Positions 22,062 to 33,485 are shown, counted from the first letter of the stretch. The stretch: DNA of 64,000 nt from Isoetes taiwanensis (GCA_021234155.1 JAJEKV010000003.1:10106413-10170412), one strand, 5' to 3'. Program-made: numbers and translations. Notes: generated from the sequence alone by a model not told the origin.

Positions 22062-25000
22062 GTAGAAGGTTTCTTTTAACCCCTCATTACTTACGCATTA
22101 CGCCATATAGGCTTTACATTAGCAACATGGGTACAAACGACAAGGTGCAAAAATGGAAATTAGTTATTAAAGAGCATGGTTCAAAAGCAATAATTGAGGT
22201 TAGAGCAATTTAAGTGCTTAAATGCAGGTGTAATGTCTCATACTGCATTTTAAAGCAGTATGAGAAAGACTTGTGAACTCTCTAGGGGACCTTGTACCTA
22301 AGGCTGGTCCACTGAATTTGCTTCCTGGTGGCAGGTAACGTGCTTTATTTTTTGCTCCAACTATGCTTTTCTTTTCTAAATTATTGAATCAGGCTTGCAA
22401 ACTTTGTTGACAATGTGTGGCTGTTATATGTCAAAGAATATGAACTTTTGTATGATCAAAGAAAAAAAGATATTGTTATTATTCATGGTTCTTGAACATA
22501 GTAGACTTCTTCAAATTTTGCCATTATTCATCTAGGGATTATAACAAACCACTACTATTTTTATTAAGCTAGCAATAGTTTTTATAAACCACTATAGTAC
22601 ACAAGTCTTGTAATAAAACCATCTCATTAACTATAACTAGTTTTAGCAAACTACTGTAACATTAGAACTAGCACTAGTAATGGTACCCAGCGTTGCTGGG
22701 ATAATTTGGGAACCTGTAAATACTGGAAACTTGTGCATTTGTGTAGAATAGCTTCTGGGCCCTTGGATCATGTGGTGACCTGTAAATGACGTAGGGCATC
22801 ATGTGGATACATGTAAATTTTGGGAACATGTAAGTGTTAATGGGCATTACATTTTTATATTATTTGCTGTTTTGGGGTGGGAGGGGGCATCATTGTAGGT
22901 TCATGGAGGGAGCACCATTTGTTCATATGATGTCGTCATGCTATGTAAATAGAAATGTCCTAGGATTTTGTCCATTTAAGCCATTGAATGTGTCTTTGAG
23001 TTGTGTATAATTGAGTAGTCTATGATACTCCTTTTGTATACCCATTTGCTTTGCACTCTAGGTTCTAATTCAAGTCTGAATGAGATGGTATTAAAAGCCA
23101 AGTTTGGCATTGCGGTGGTAAAATAAAAAAGGATTTTGTCCATTTAAACCATTGAATTCTTTTATTATGAACAATTCTAACCAATCTCGCTATGTTTTAA
23201 TGTATTCTTCATATCATATCATGTGAACTATACAACCCATGTTGTCAAGAGCCATCCAAATGTTGTGCATATCTTTGATATAATTAGCCTCCTTCATGGG
23301 AAGAAGACAATGTGTATCCGACTTTAAGATAATATACATTGAAAACGATCTCACGGATTAATGTTGAAAACATGTGAATCAACAATTTATAATAGATGTT
23401 TTGCTAACAGGGCTGTGAAGGGTGTTTTTGGGCATATTTTGGCAATTGGTTGTCGTAGTAGGCTGTATTGATTCCGCATTGGTTAATAGTATAATGCTGC
23501 TAATACATTGATTCCGCATTGGTTAATAATATAATGTTGTTAATACATTATTAGTATACAGTTATATTATATTGTTGATTTTATTTGTCGTGTCATGTTG
23601 TTTTGAGAGTGTTGCTTCAAAATGTGTCATTTGAAGATTAGTGGGATGTCTCCCTTATTTTAGCTAGCAGTTGGGGAGTCAGACTTTTTAATTTTAATTT
23701 TTTAAGATTAGTGGAATGTCTCTCTTACTTTATCTGGCGACTTTTATCTCTAACTTCTTAGGTGGTAGTGCTTGGCCAAAGTTTCTTGTAGCCTGTCATT
23801 CATGTCTTGAGTAACATTCTATTTCGAAAGTTACAAAATTTGCATAACCAGTAACTTTGTTGTCTCATTCTTGGATGCAGAAAATGGATCCAAACAGTAG
23901 TATTCCATGAAGAGCACATTAATGTAGCGCAAAAAAACAATTTTGGGACTTCCAGCCTGTGTCCAATCCATAGAATCAAGAGAAAAAAGTTAACTTGTGT
24001 AAGAGAGGATGAACTAAGATGGAGAAGATTAAGTGCAAGGCCTGTGTTCTTCTGCTTAGGGGATAAATCTCATATAACCAACTGTGAGAAACTGGACGTG
24101 TGAGCAAGAAATACTCAAAATTCTTCATGCCATTCTCGATCTATTGCTGGATCTGCTCCAAGTAGCAAACTTTTACGAAGTTTGTAGCCTAAAAATGCTA
24201 TGGTAATAATTTGTGCAGCATGATGAAGCAACTGCAGATGTTTGTTGAGTGATCAAAGGCATGGCCCAAAGCTTTATCTGGAGCCAAGATGATGGTCCTC
24301 GTATTAAAATGTCCTCATTGGGAAATAAGACATTATATATGCATCTAGTTTGAGAAGCCAGAAGCCATTGGTTGGGAGTGTTCTGCAACAGAATCCACTG
24401 GTTTTCTGCTGCACCTTGTCAGGTGAACACAAAGTGTTTCCTTCCTGTATACTTTCTTCAGAGATGCTCCTATAATAAGATCTATTAAGGAAATTGGTTG
24501 CCAATCACACCTTGTATACTTTCTTCACAGATGCTCCTATAATAAGATCTATTAAGGAAATTGGTTGCCAACCACACCTTGGCCTTAACACCTGCAATAA
24601 TACAAATTCCAACCACCATAGCAGATTTAAACTATTCAAACTCATGGTGTGAACAATCACAATCTTGACAAATTCAGGCTATCCAAACTCATGGTGTGAA
24701 CAATCACAACCTTCTTGACAACCACTCCGAGTCTGTCTGGGTTCACACGGCCATAAAAAAATCATGTATTTTAAATCCGCGTCTTGCAGAAGGGGAATAT
24801 GAATAGAAAACCTTCCAATGGCATGCCAAATGCAAACCCAACTATCCAAGGGGATCCTTTCTACACAGCTAAACTAAAGATAATTTTGGATCATTAGAAT
24901 CCCAAGATACTTTATAATCAAGATGCTCCTGTTTAAAAGCTGGACAATCCAGTACAGAAATGCAAATCTTAAAGAGCCTATGCAAATCCAGATATAGAGA

Positions 25001-25392
25001 AAGACAGTTTACCTAGCACATAAAAGTATCATAGAGCACAACAACCAGTCTTGTAATCCAAATCCACTGCATAACCGAATAACCTGAATTTTGCACTGCA
25101 TGCAGCTCTGTAGCAAAGCAATATCCACTTTTTGATGGCAAACGGGAAGAACATGAACAGAGGAGACAAAAATCTAAATCGTCCAAAGAACCTGCATCAG
25201 GCACACCCGCAGTTCAAAGCAGCAACTTCCTGATTCTTGATGCAAATTATGGGCGTCTCTTCAAAAAGCTCTGAAGCATCCCCTGGCAACCCAAAGATTT
25301 TGCCATATTTTCATGCATCTTGCAAAAGCCCTAATCTAGCAAAAAGATAACAGCGGCAGCCACATATTTGTTGCTTAGATTTTGCATCAAAG
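20573..25392. other. Large AT-rich interior with short repeats, no recognised gene
   Basis: No protein family was recognised in 4.8 kb. Contents include a T-rich run (about 22028-22061), AAACCACTA words near 22550-22660, a 40-bp tandem pair starting ATTGATTCCGCATT (23467 and 23507), a 67-bp tandem pair starting GTATACTTTCTTCA (24447 and 24514), and a ~50-bp pair containing CTCATGGTGTGAACAATCAC (about 24640 and 24690). Short exons of a spliced gene could be hidden here. Confidence 0.4.
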
Positions 25393-25530
25393 CTAAGAAC
25401 GGAACTGAACCGGTGGATCAACTCCGCCATAGTCGATGTTTCCATTTTCACCTGCAATGTGGCCATGAATCAAAGCCCATGGCTTATGCTTGGCACTGCC
25501 GTAGACATCAATAGCAGCTCTGTCGCCCTC
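25393..25530 (-). CDS. Possible terminal coding exon, unknown (minus strand)
   Basis: On the minus strand an open frame follows an acceptor-like TTTTCTGTGTTAG (near 25530). It reads EGDRAAIDVYGSAKHKPWAL, HGHIAGENGNIDYGG and VDPPVQFRS, with a stop at 25393-25395. There is no in-frame Met, so it would need an upstream exon, for which there is little room before the element's right end. It may be an untranslated or degenerate first exon. The composition is non-random and the frame worth checking. Confidence 0.3.
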   Translation of the reverse strand, partial: EGDRAAIDVYGSAKHKPWALIHGHIAGENGNIDYGGVDPPVQFRS

Positions 25531-25599
25531 TCTAACACAGAAAAAATAGAGTGAGAAAGCTCAACGGAGAAAGCTCGATGGCGAGGATCTGATTGTATG

Positions 25600-25837
25600 G
25601 CTAAATCTCGGCCATTGGATTTAAGGCTAAATTTCAGTCGTTGGATCTAGGGCTGGGTCCAACACTTACACAATAACATTATAATATAAGAAGATTATTA
25701 ACCATGTTCTAAGCCACTATAAGTTTTGACAGACCACTATAGGATGTGGTTTTCTTCTATCAAATGAATTGTCGTATAAAAAACCACATCTATCATGGTT
25801 TTTAGATAGTCTGTTATTGTTTTTATATGGTAGTTCA
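25600..25837. repeat. Right subterminal region of the element
   Basis: It holds CCACTATAAG, CCACTATAGG, GTGGTTTT and AACCACATC words that mirror the left subterminal region. A related block (ACATTATAATATAAG and a 'GATTTAGGGCT' phrase) recurs near 63520-63570. Confidence 0.5.
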
Positions 25838-25854
25838 TTTTTGGGGGCCTTGTG
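25838..25854 (-). repeat. Right terminal inverted repeat of the 16.9 kb element
   Basis: The reverse complement reads CACAAGGCCCCCAAAAA, one mismatch from the left end. TTG follows at 25855-25857. Confidence 0.85.
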
Positions 25855-25857
25855 TTG

Positions 25858-26690
25858 GTGAGTTTTTTGAATTGCCGTTTACCTCCAGGAAAAAAAAAAG
25901 GAAAGGGAAAAAACCATGCATGTTACATGGATCTCATGATCCGGCTCCAACATCCAGGTATGCAATCCTGGAGTATTTTTACTTTTGGTCTGTTGTTTAT
26001 CCAATAATAAAAAGATGACTGAAATCAAATCGGTTTGTGCTTGCCCACCATAATATGCAATTATGCCTCAGCTAAGTTTGTGTACCTGTTGTTTAGCCCT
26101 TAGTGTGGAGCTATTGAGATTTACAATCAGATAAGCACCACGAGGTATGTTGTAGAGTAGTTATAGTTGGTTTGCTTACTCATTTTATCAGAATACTTGC
26201 CCACTTGATTTGGTTATGAGGCATTTGATTTTCTTACATTTTAGAGCAACATACCTTATCTTGGCTATCAGTTTTTTCTATTTTTTTGTTATCATGATTA
26301 TTTCTATGTACGTGCAACCAATCTAGGTAATACATGATGTATATGATTGTCTGTCTCTTGTATTTTAATCATCAACTGCTAAGTTCAATTGTTGCACAGA
26401 CATCCTTATGACATGATCAAACTCTTCAAATTGGTGATGAATGATGTTAAATATCGTGGTAGAAATCTAGGGTTTAGGCACCAATGTCTTTCGATTGTGG
26501 GATTAGACTATTACCTTGTTTTTCTAACGACCCATTATCTAGTCATTTAGAAAATACAATATCTAAGCATTTTATCGCTCAATTATGGGTGTCACAATAA
26601 AGGTAAAATTAGGGTCCAATAAAAATTAATGCCTTAGGGTACTACTAGATGGGTGTAATTTACATTTTTATTGCTGACACTAATCATCTT
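25858..26690. repeat. Duplicated AT-rich segment (matches 51231-52066)
   Basis: Copy 1 resumes here immediately after the transposon. It is nearly identical to copy 2 except at CTG/CAG-type sites. No gene is seen. Confidence 0.7.
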
Positions 26691-27362
26691 GGCTTTTGAT
26701 TGAGGATTTGTTGCCCACTGCCCATAGGTCCCGCCTTCTGAGTTTGGTAGGGCCACAGAACATGCATCGACCCTGACCTTGCGTAGTGTAGGAGGCGACG
26801 GCTAACTCGCCTTTCTGAGATGATGAGGCTGCCTCTTTTTTTTTTCGGTCGGTGATGCACATACCGCCGACGACGGCATCCTTTCGCCCAAATGGGTTGG
26901 AGCAAAGACGGCCGACCGCCTCGCCATCTCTTGGTCTGCTTTCAGGATGCTCTTTCCAGGCTACACATCTTACGGCATGGCAATCATTTGAAGGGAACCA
27001 CCTTCTCTGTTCAGGAGGATTTGACCCCATCACAGCTTTGCAGGCGGAAAGAAGAGTTATGTCGAGTGCGCGAGGCTCGCCTACAACGGAAATGGGCAGT
27101 GTATAGGAGGGGAGGCCAGGCTATCATTCGGGATCAGTGGCCGGCTGATCCCTGGACAGTTTTGGCATAGCCACGGGCTCCCTGTTCTTTGGGTTCGTTC
27201 AGTTTCCTTTATTTGTGTGTTGTAACGGGGCTTAGACCCCATGTTCTGTTTTTTGGGCTTCGGCCCTCTGTTCTGTTAGGGCTTATGCCCCCTTTGTTTG
27301 TTCTGGTCCCATAACCCGATTGGGTTCCGTGGACATTAAAATTTCTTCCTTCCTTTCTCTTG
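26690..27362 (+). mobile_element. Half-LINE element: ORF1 C-terminal domain joined to a LINE 3' end
   Basis: An ORF1 C-terminal domain is followed directly by a LINE 3' UTR and tail (CCCATAACCCGATTGGGTTC, GTGGACATTAAAATTTC, then CTTC repeats). No endonuclease or reverse transcriptase lies between. The 3' UTR carries three small hairpin words: GGGGCTTAGACCCC, GGGCTTCGGCCC and GGGCTTATGCCC. The same unit occurs in copy 2 at about 52066-52730. The left boundary is approximate. Confidence 0.75.
26892..27170 (+). pseudogene. LINE ORF1 C-terminal domain, well preserved
   Basis: The 92-aa frame contains PPRHLLVCFQDA, HGNHLKGTTFSVQEDLTPSQ, then RRKEELCRVREARLQ and KWAVYRRG. This follows the known L1 ORF1 C-terminal layout: a PRH-x-(L/I)-V strand, a segment with the conserved D-L, and a helix with R-R-x-E. 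The family role is RNA binding in the retrotransposition particle. The start upstream is lost; an overlapping 26852 frame may include more N-terminal sequence. The copy 2 equivalent is broken at CTG/CAG sites. Confidence 0.65.
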
Positions 27363-28250
27363 TGAAGACACATACGCCAATGTCTGGTAACTTGTATATT
27401 CATTATGTGAGCATTACGCTTAGAACTATATATGGTCATAACAAATATATTGTAGACCCAAATTTTACTTGAGAGAAAAGTATATATTTCATCGTTTGAT
27501 GGATGAAAGATTCGCCAAGGTTGCTAAAACTCAAATTGAAGCCCGAAATAAAATCGCCAACATAACTAATCGGAAAAAACTAAGATTCGCCTCACATTCT
27601 AAATTACACCTATGAAAATTTGGGTTTAAGGGCTACCTTGCCGATGAGGCGCAGGTTCAAATGCCGATCTTGCCCAGGCGGGTCCGAACCCCAACAATAG
27701 AGGCTAAGTAATTGCTCTAAACAAATGCATGAAAGTAACCCAAAACAAGGTGCTATCAAAGCTGATAGGCAAGTTTATAGAGAATCAGCCTAAGCATTGG
27801 GCCAAGAGTTAAAAAGATGGTTCTCTTAGTGAAGGTTATTATAATTCCGTAGAAGTTATATCAATGGGTTGTGCACAATAATGTATTTGGTGTGCAAGCA
27901 GCTATGTTATTAACATTAACGTGTAGAGATAGTAAATCATTTTATATATGATCTCCTTAAGGAATTCTTTTTTTATTGGGCCTGTAGCTTAGACGTTCGC
28001 ATGTTTGAACCGAATGACACATGATGAAAATATAATTCGTGATGCATTATAACCATGCATAAACTTTTGTTGCTTCTTGATATGCTATGGGAGTCTTGCC
28101 ATTATAATATCACGTTATAAATATTTGCTGTTACGTGTACATTTAAATTCCTCTTTGAGTTTTTTTCTCAAGGTATATTCAAGTATTTTGTTAGCAATGC
28201 AAATAGATATTATGTTTAAGGGTTTGAATGTGTGACTTTTATGTGCACGA
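27363..28250. repeat. Duplicated segment without genes
   Basis: Matches 52731-53590 in copy 2. Part of it (about 27640-28200, from GATGAGGCGCAG to TTTGTTAGCAATGC) also recurs at about 32925-33485, and its end at 34685-34935, so it is a dispersed repeat. No coding region is recognised. Confidence 0.65.
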
Positions 28251-29500
28251 TTTTTTCACTTCTAATCGCTATCCCCATCCTAATTTTTCCTTTGACAAAA
28301 ATAAAAAAAGTCTATGGACCGTTGATTTCGTCATTCAACAGAAAAAAAAGGTCTCAGACATGTGTCAAGGTTGGCTTCCAGGCCTCGCCTGAACCATAGA
28401 GGAAAAAAGAAAAGAAGAATAGAAATGAAGAAGTATGGAGAAGCCCGAGAGCAATTGAATCTCCCCCGGCACGATCGCATTTCTTGTAAACAAGAAAATT
28501 GCAGTTCATTGCATGCATTGTTGATTAACTTCTATGAGTTTTCTATGCTACTTAATTTCTACAGTTATGGTTCTTAAGGAGGTCCAAATCCTAGGACTGC
28601 CATGGCAAATGAAACCTTGCCTTACTGCTAAATTTTAGGCCTTTTCATATCAGCTTTGATGTTGTGCTCTATAAGTCCAACCCAAAAACAAAATGTGCTC
28701 GATGAAATCCGGCTTTCTATTTAAAAGCTGGCCTCTATTCCTTGCAAATGTTGACTTCCAATAGTTGTAAATGTTTGGCAACAAGGACATCTATTTCATC
28801 TCTAAATCCCTGAATAATATAATATGGCAACAAATTCAACATTTCATGAATCACGAACAACATAATTTATCGCCGTACTTTATGTAGGAGAAAACATAGG
28901 CTCATGTAGACACGAGACTATACAAACAAGGGAATGTTATCTCTAAAATATACACATAAACACCTATCAACCATGCACACATGTTACGCATATAGAAGGA
29001 ACATCTGACTTGAAGAATAACTTAAAAGGAGCTTGACTGACAATCCTACATATATTTTAATTACAGTTTCTTGAATGATGGATTAGGTCTAAGACTTGTA
29101 TTTCATTGCATTAAAATATGGATCCACGATCCCTCTAAGAGTTGATGCGCAAAGGCTTACTTATGAACTTGTTGCAAGAAACAAAAATTCTTAGCATTCT
29201 TTATGAGCTGCATGAAACAAAAATTTGGAAAATACATGTCTGCCCGGGTTTTGAAGGAGATGATTCCGGCATTCATTCAAATCACAGAACATTCTGTTGG
29301 TGGAAGATCAGCCGGTTCCGGTAGTTTCCCATCTGCTCGAAATGGTCTTCTTCATCTGCTCCTGGCGGCGGCAGTTAACAGATCGACATGGATTTCCTTG
29401 CATCGAGATATTTGCTTGGATGGTCCTGGTATAAATAGCACATTTTGCCCTAATCAATCAATATTTTGTTGCATTTTGCATTTTCATGGCTTTTTACGAA
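28250..29500. repeat. Repeat R, copy R1
   Basis: One of four copies: R1 28250-29500, R2 about 34975-36180, R3 about 36190-37440, R4 53600-55480. All share a conserved open frame, the words TAAGGAGGTCCAAATCCTAGG and CATTTTGCCCTAATCAATCA, and a GC-rich CGGCGGCGGCAG patch (R1, R3). It resembles a retroelement segment of unknown family. Confidence 0.65.
28362..28577 (+). CDS. Conserved ~70-aa frame of repeat R (R1)
   Basis: Encodes a short basic peptide: SRLASRPRLNHRGKKKRRIE, MKKYGEAREQLNLPRHD, then CKQENCSSLHALL and a hydrophobic tail ending LLNFYSYGS. The frame stays open with the same stop in all four R copies (28362, 34967, 36093, 53726). It could be a chance frame in recent copies or the C-terminal exon of a lost gene. 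No family is recognised. Confidence 0.3.
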   Translation: MSRLASRPRLNHRGKKKRRIEMKKYGEAREQLNLPRHDRISCKQENCSSLHALLINFYEFSMLLNFYSYGS

Positions 29501-31170
29501 AATGTTAAGCCTAGCATTGCAGGTATCGTTCTCGGTCATTTAGTAATTTCCTCATCACCGAACTTGGACGTAAAGTTAATGAAATCAAGCCCGAGTATTG
29601 TTCATGGCCTATAAGTTCATGGCTTTTTATACAAGCGTTGCATTTCAAGCATGGCTTTACAACTACCGTTACATATAAGCTGAAATATCTTATTCCACAT
29701 GTCTGTCATTTTTGGCTTTGTAACATTTCGTAGCATCTTCCAAATTGGATTTACTTGCTGCAAAGTGATCTCTAATAATGTAATCTTTTGCGCTTTTTGA
29801 GTTCAAGGGTTCTATACTTAGCTCCCATAAAGCATGTACCTTATGGTTTGTCCCAAAAAACCCGCCTTTCTTAGCTGCACATTTCAAGTATTCTAACAAG
29901 TCCGAAATGCTCCATGTCTCATGCATGCTTGATTTTTTGAATTTGCCTGTGATGATTTATAGAAGACAAAACTATCATTCATAAATCTGTTGCAGTAATC
30001 TTTGCATGTTTAAGTAACAATTGGTCAGATTTTTTCTCGCGTGCAAGTCTGATTGCAATAGCTCCACTGGTCGTAGAAGTATCTGAGTGTATTCTTGAAG
30101 GAAGCTGGTATATTTTGTTGCTCTGACAAATAATAAGCAGCAAACATATATGGAACTAAGATGCTTTAGGAGTAGAATAACAAACAATATTTTTGCTGGA
30201 AACTCAGAGTTGTTATATGAATGTTCTATATATTATAAATTCTAATCCTTCTAATGTTTTAAATTTCCAGAATACATCTGCATAGGCATATATGGAACTA
30301 AGATGCTTTAGGAGTAGAATAATGAGCAATATTTCTGCTGGAAACTCATAGATCTGTTATGTAAATTATCTATATATTATGAATCTTACTCTCTCTTACA
30401 CTCCTCGAGAGGCGAGAAGTTCAAATGTTGTAGTGGCATCTTCCTATTGGATTAAAGAAAATTTCAATTCTTTCATACTTTTGCAAAGTGAGAAGTCTAA
30501 ATATTGTAGTTCTATGAGCAATGTGTTTCTCTATTTGAGGCTTAGAAGAAGCATACTTGTATACAAGTCTCAACTCCCACACTCTAAAATTCCATACTTT
30601 TGCAAAGGTGACAAGTTCAACTGTCGTAGTTGTATTTTCAATGGTTGTGTTGTATGCAAGTTTCAACATCAAAACTATAGACTTATAACATCTATAAATT
30701 GGTCATGTTGTTCTTTTTTGTCCATATAATGTAGAGTAATGTACAGAAGTCATGACATAGGATAATGACGAGGGATACACTTCTACAGTCATACTCTCCA
30801 AACTTCATAATGGGAAACCTTAAAAATTTGACACGCATCTTTGTCCATGCTATTCTTTGACTTGCCTCAATTTGCTAACAACCATCAAAACATACTCAAA
30901 ATCATGACAAATTCCTACTCAGAATACGAGTCTCAAAATTCATGTTTCATTCATCTTTTTACATAAGTTGCCTACCCAATTCCACGAATTGCACAGCTAG
31001 ATTCTAGAATGGGGCTCGCATGAAACCAACAAACCGCCCGCTAGATAGGCTTCTCATTCATCTCAGCAGATTTTCTACAATGGTGGACAGTGGGTAGCCG
31101 CACACATGCGAACTACCCACGAAAAATAAAGGGAAAATCCAATTATATCATTTGGACCCCAAAAAATACA
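29500..31170. repeat. Duplicated AT-rich segment with internal tandem copies
   Basis: Matches about 55480-57220. A ~143-bp direct repeat begins ATATGGAACTAAGATGCTTT (about 30148 and 30291). A second pair shares ACTTTTGCAAAG and GTAGTT (about 30477 and 30597). The 116-aa frame at 30379 lies across the latter. No protein family is recognised. Confidence 0.6.
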
Positions 31171-31194
31171 ATGCTAATAGATGTGTGGCTGGTG

Positions 31195-31335
31195 TACCTG
31201 CCGAAAGCTTATCACCGGGATTAAAAAACCCCGCCCTTTCGGGTTTTCGAGGAAAAACCCTAGTGATAAGCCTTTGGCAAGGGGCTTGGACAAACGTAAG
31301 GCATAGAAATCACTCCCAAAAACCCACGCGTGGAG
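31195..31335 (-). mobile_element. LINE 3' UTR fragment, inverted
   Basis: Reverse-complement matches to the LINE at 5551-5600: GGGTTTTCGAGGAAAA and TTAAAAAACCCCGCC. A copy is at 57250-57390. Only this short piece of the LINE is present. Confidence 0.7.
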
Positions 31336-32328
31336 AAGTCGAAACATGCACATCACCAACACAACAAAACGAGAGAAAACAAACCTCCCAGAGTGGAGGG
31401 GCTGATCACGCGTGCCATGCGACAAAAAACAAAAACCTCTTCAAATAGAGGGGCTGGTCACGCGTGCCAGGCGATAAATATAATAAACAAAGAAGGGGGG
31501 AGGGTGGGTTCAAAGAGAATAAGGTACTGCTGAGAGAAGAGGAAGTGCCGATGAGACGTTGATGCAGAACCGCGCCTAAAATAGCGAACTCCCAACCAGA
31601 AAGGGCATGCGCTGCATGCATGCACGCAAGACATGCATGCTCACCACATTCTAGAATGTCGATCCGATGTCTCGGATCGATGGGATTGTCTTTATAAAGA
31701 TCCACAAAACGGACAATAAGTTTCAATAAAAGAGCATTTTAGATGTATTTTTTCTGAAAAAAAACTGAAGATGGGACAGTTTGAGATTTAGGCCTATATG
31801 AGTCTCAAAATGCATGTTTCATTCATCTTCTTTACATAGATTACCTACCCAATCCCACGAGTTGCACAACTCGATTGGCAATTTAGATGTATTTTTTTAG
31901 TAAAAAACCAACCGAAGATGGGAGAGTTTGAGATTTAAAGGATCTATATGGAAGTGAGAATTTTAAAGGCATGTCAGTTCTACAGAAAGTTGTAACTTCC
32001 ATTGACCACCTAATTCCAAACTCTTCCTTGCCTCCTAGCCCCGATAAATATGCGGATTATGCCACCTGGCTTACCCACAAAAATGTAACGAGAGGCACGA
32101 AATGTTTCATGTCCTAATTTTTTGATCTACAAGAGAAATGGGGTCCAGTGTACCTACAACTTTCTTCATTTCTTTCTAAAATTGCCCTTGCCAGTCAGGT
32201 AAGAGTGCATTGGCGCTCCATTAGTCCTAAAAGGCCTTTTAGTTGTAATAAAAAACCAGTCATGTATTTTATCTCACAATTTTTTCAATCCACAGAGTTT
32301 CCTGTTCAATTGGTCTTGGTGGAAATAG
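31336..32328. repeat. Duplicated segment without recognised genes
   Basis: Matches pieces of 57390-57740 and 58640-59450. Several phrases recur within it, e.g. CATGTTTCATTCATCTT near 30945 and 31815. No gene is seen. Confidence 0.55.
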
Positions 32329-32945
32329 ATAAAGATAAAGATAAAATTTTTAACGTCCGCTGGAAGCTCTCCGAGCTTATGGGACGAAACAATACAAAGG
32401 GCGTAAGCCCAAACTAGGACTCAAACCCCAACCCAAAAGCAAAGAAAGGGCATAAGCCCAGACAAAAGAAGACATGGGAACTAAACCCCTTACAGAACAT
32501 AGCAACTAAAGCAAAACCAAATATAACAAAACCAAGACGTGGGTAGGCAATTAAGAGTACCCCAACCAAGGGTTGGTAGGCCACTGGTCGAAAATAAGTT
32601 TTGAGCCTCCCCGATAAACTGCCCATTTTTGCTGGAGCCTCGCCTCTCGAACCTTGCATAGCTCATCACGCCGTCGAGTTAACTGAACTGCGGAGAGGTC
32701 CTCTTGCACCGAAAAGAGAGTGCCCTTCAAGTGGCTCCCATGCTGTAACACATACAACCTATCCCGGGATGTTGAAAAATGTACCAGAAGATGGCGTGGC
32801 CTATCAGGCCGGTGGGTACCCACTCTTTGGGAAGTAAAAGTTCGTGGGCTCTGAATATGCATGATGTCTGTAAAGAAGTGTGCAACTACATCAGTATGTG
32901 AACCGTGACGCCTCCTCTGGACCCCGACGAGGCGCAGTTTCAAAT
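32329..32945 (-). mobile_element. Half-LINE element, minus strand
   Basis: On the minus strand: ORF1 C-terminal domain, then a 3' UTR with the hairpin words GGGCTTATGCCC and GGGCTTACGCCC, then TTGTATTG, TCCCATAAG, a changed core and GGACGTTAAAAA, ending in (TTTATC)n. No reverse transcriptase is present. Copy 2 equivalent is about 59450-60040. Confidence 0.75.
32551..32945 (-). pseudogene. LINE ORF1 C-terminal domain (best preserved example)
   Basis: The minus-strand frame reads HTDVVAHFFTDIMHIQSPRT, then RPDRPRHLLVHFSTSRDRLY, HGSHLKGTLFSVQEDLSAVQ, RRRDELCKVREARLQQKWAV and YRGG. This is about 125 residues of continuous domain in the L1 ORF1 C-terminal style, longer than at 26892. A stop lies at about 32551. 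The upstream part of the frame (to 33039) runs into unrelated repeat sequence, so the true start is lost. The encoded domain would bind element RNA. Confidence 0.65.
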
Positions 32946-33240
32946 GCCGATTGCGAAAGGGGTCCGAACCCGAGCAATAGAGGCTAAATAATTGCTCTAA
33001 ACAAATGCATGAAAGTAACCCAAGACAAGGTGCTATCAAAGCTGATAGGCAAGTTTGTAGAGAATCAGCCTAAGCATTGGGCCAAGAGTTAAAAAGATGG
33101 TCCTCTTAGTGAAGGTTATTATAATTCCGCAGAAGTTATATCAATGGGTTGTGCACAACAATGTATTTGGTGTGCAAGCAGCTATGTTATTACTTGGAAC
33201 ATTAACGTGCGAGATAGTAAATCATTTTATATATGATCTC

Positions 33241-33485
33241 CTTAAGGAATTCTTTTTTTGTTGGGCCTGTAGCTTAGATGTTCGCATGTTTGAACCGAAT
33301 GACACATGATGAAAATATAATTCATGATGCATTATAACCATGCATAAACTTTTGTTGCTTCTTGATATGCTATGGGAGTTTTGCCATTATAATAACACGT
33401 TATAAATATTTGTTGTTACGTGTACATTTAAATTCCTCTTTGAGTTTTTTTTACAAGGTATATTCAAGTATTTTGTTAGCAATGC
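33241..33485. repeat. Left ~245-bp direct repeat flanking a half-LINE
   Basis: CTTAAGGAATTCTTTTTTT through TTTTGTTAGCAATGC is repeated at 34685-34935, on the far side of the element. Copy 2 keeps only the right-hand copy (from about 62078). Confidence 0.8.

Larger units (their letters stand above)
8949..25854. mobile_element. 16.9 kb CACTA/EnSpm-like DNA transposon carrying genes
   Basis: The left end reads CACAAGGGCCCCAAAAA. The right end, read inward on the other strand, is CACAAGGCCCCCAAAAA, a 17-bp inverted repeat with one mismatch. Both ends are flanked by TTG (8946-8948 and 25855-25857). In copy 2 the flanks are joined with a single TTG at 51228-51230 and the 16,906 bp are missing. A 3-bp target duplication and termini starting CAC are known traits of the CACTA (EnSpm) superfamily. 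Repeated AAACCACT/AAACCATT words lie near both ends. Inside are a spliced minus-strand gene, a degenerate plus-strand gene, an ABCB pseudogene, a copia relic and a satellite. I could not find a TNPD-type transposase domain, so it may be non-autonomous or carry an unfamiliar transposase. Confidence 0.85.

Noticed and set aside
22004-22213. 69-aa frame starting MVGWILFLVFFFF
   Set aside because: The apparent membrane segment is only the translation of a poly-T run.
27970-28015. tRNA-like TAGCTTAGATG ... GTTTGAACC in a repeated segment (also near 33268, 34710, 53345, 62100)
   Set aside because: The A-box and B-box look-alikes are only about 8 bases apart, too close for a tRNA or a tRNA-derived SINE head.
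30379-30729. 116-aa frame conserved between copies (also 56430)
   Set aside because: It spans an internal direct repeat and is conserved only as much as the non-coding sequence around it. No family is recognised.
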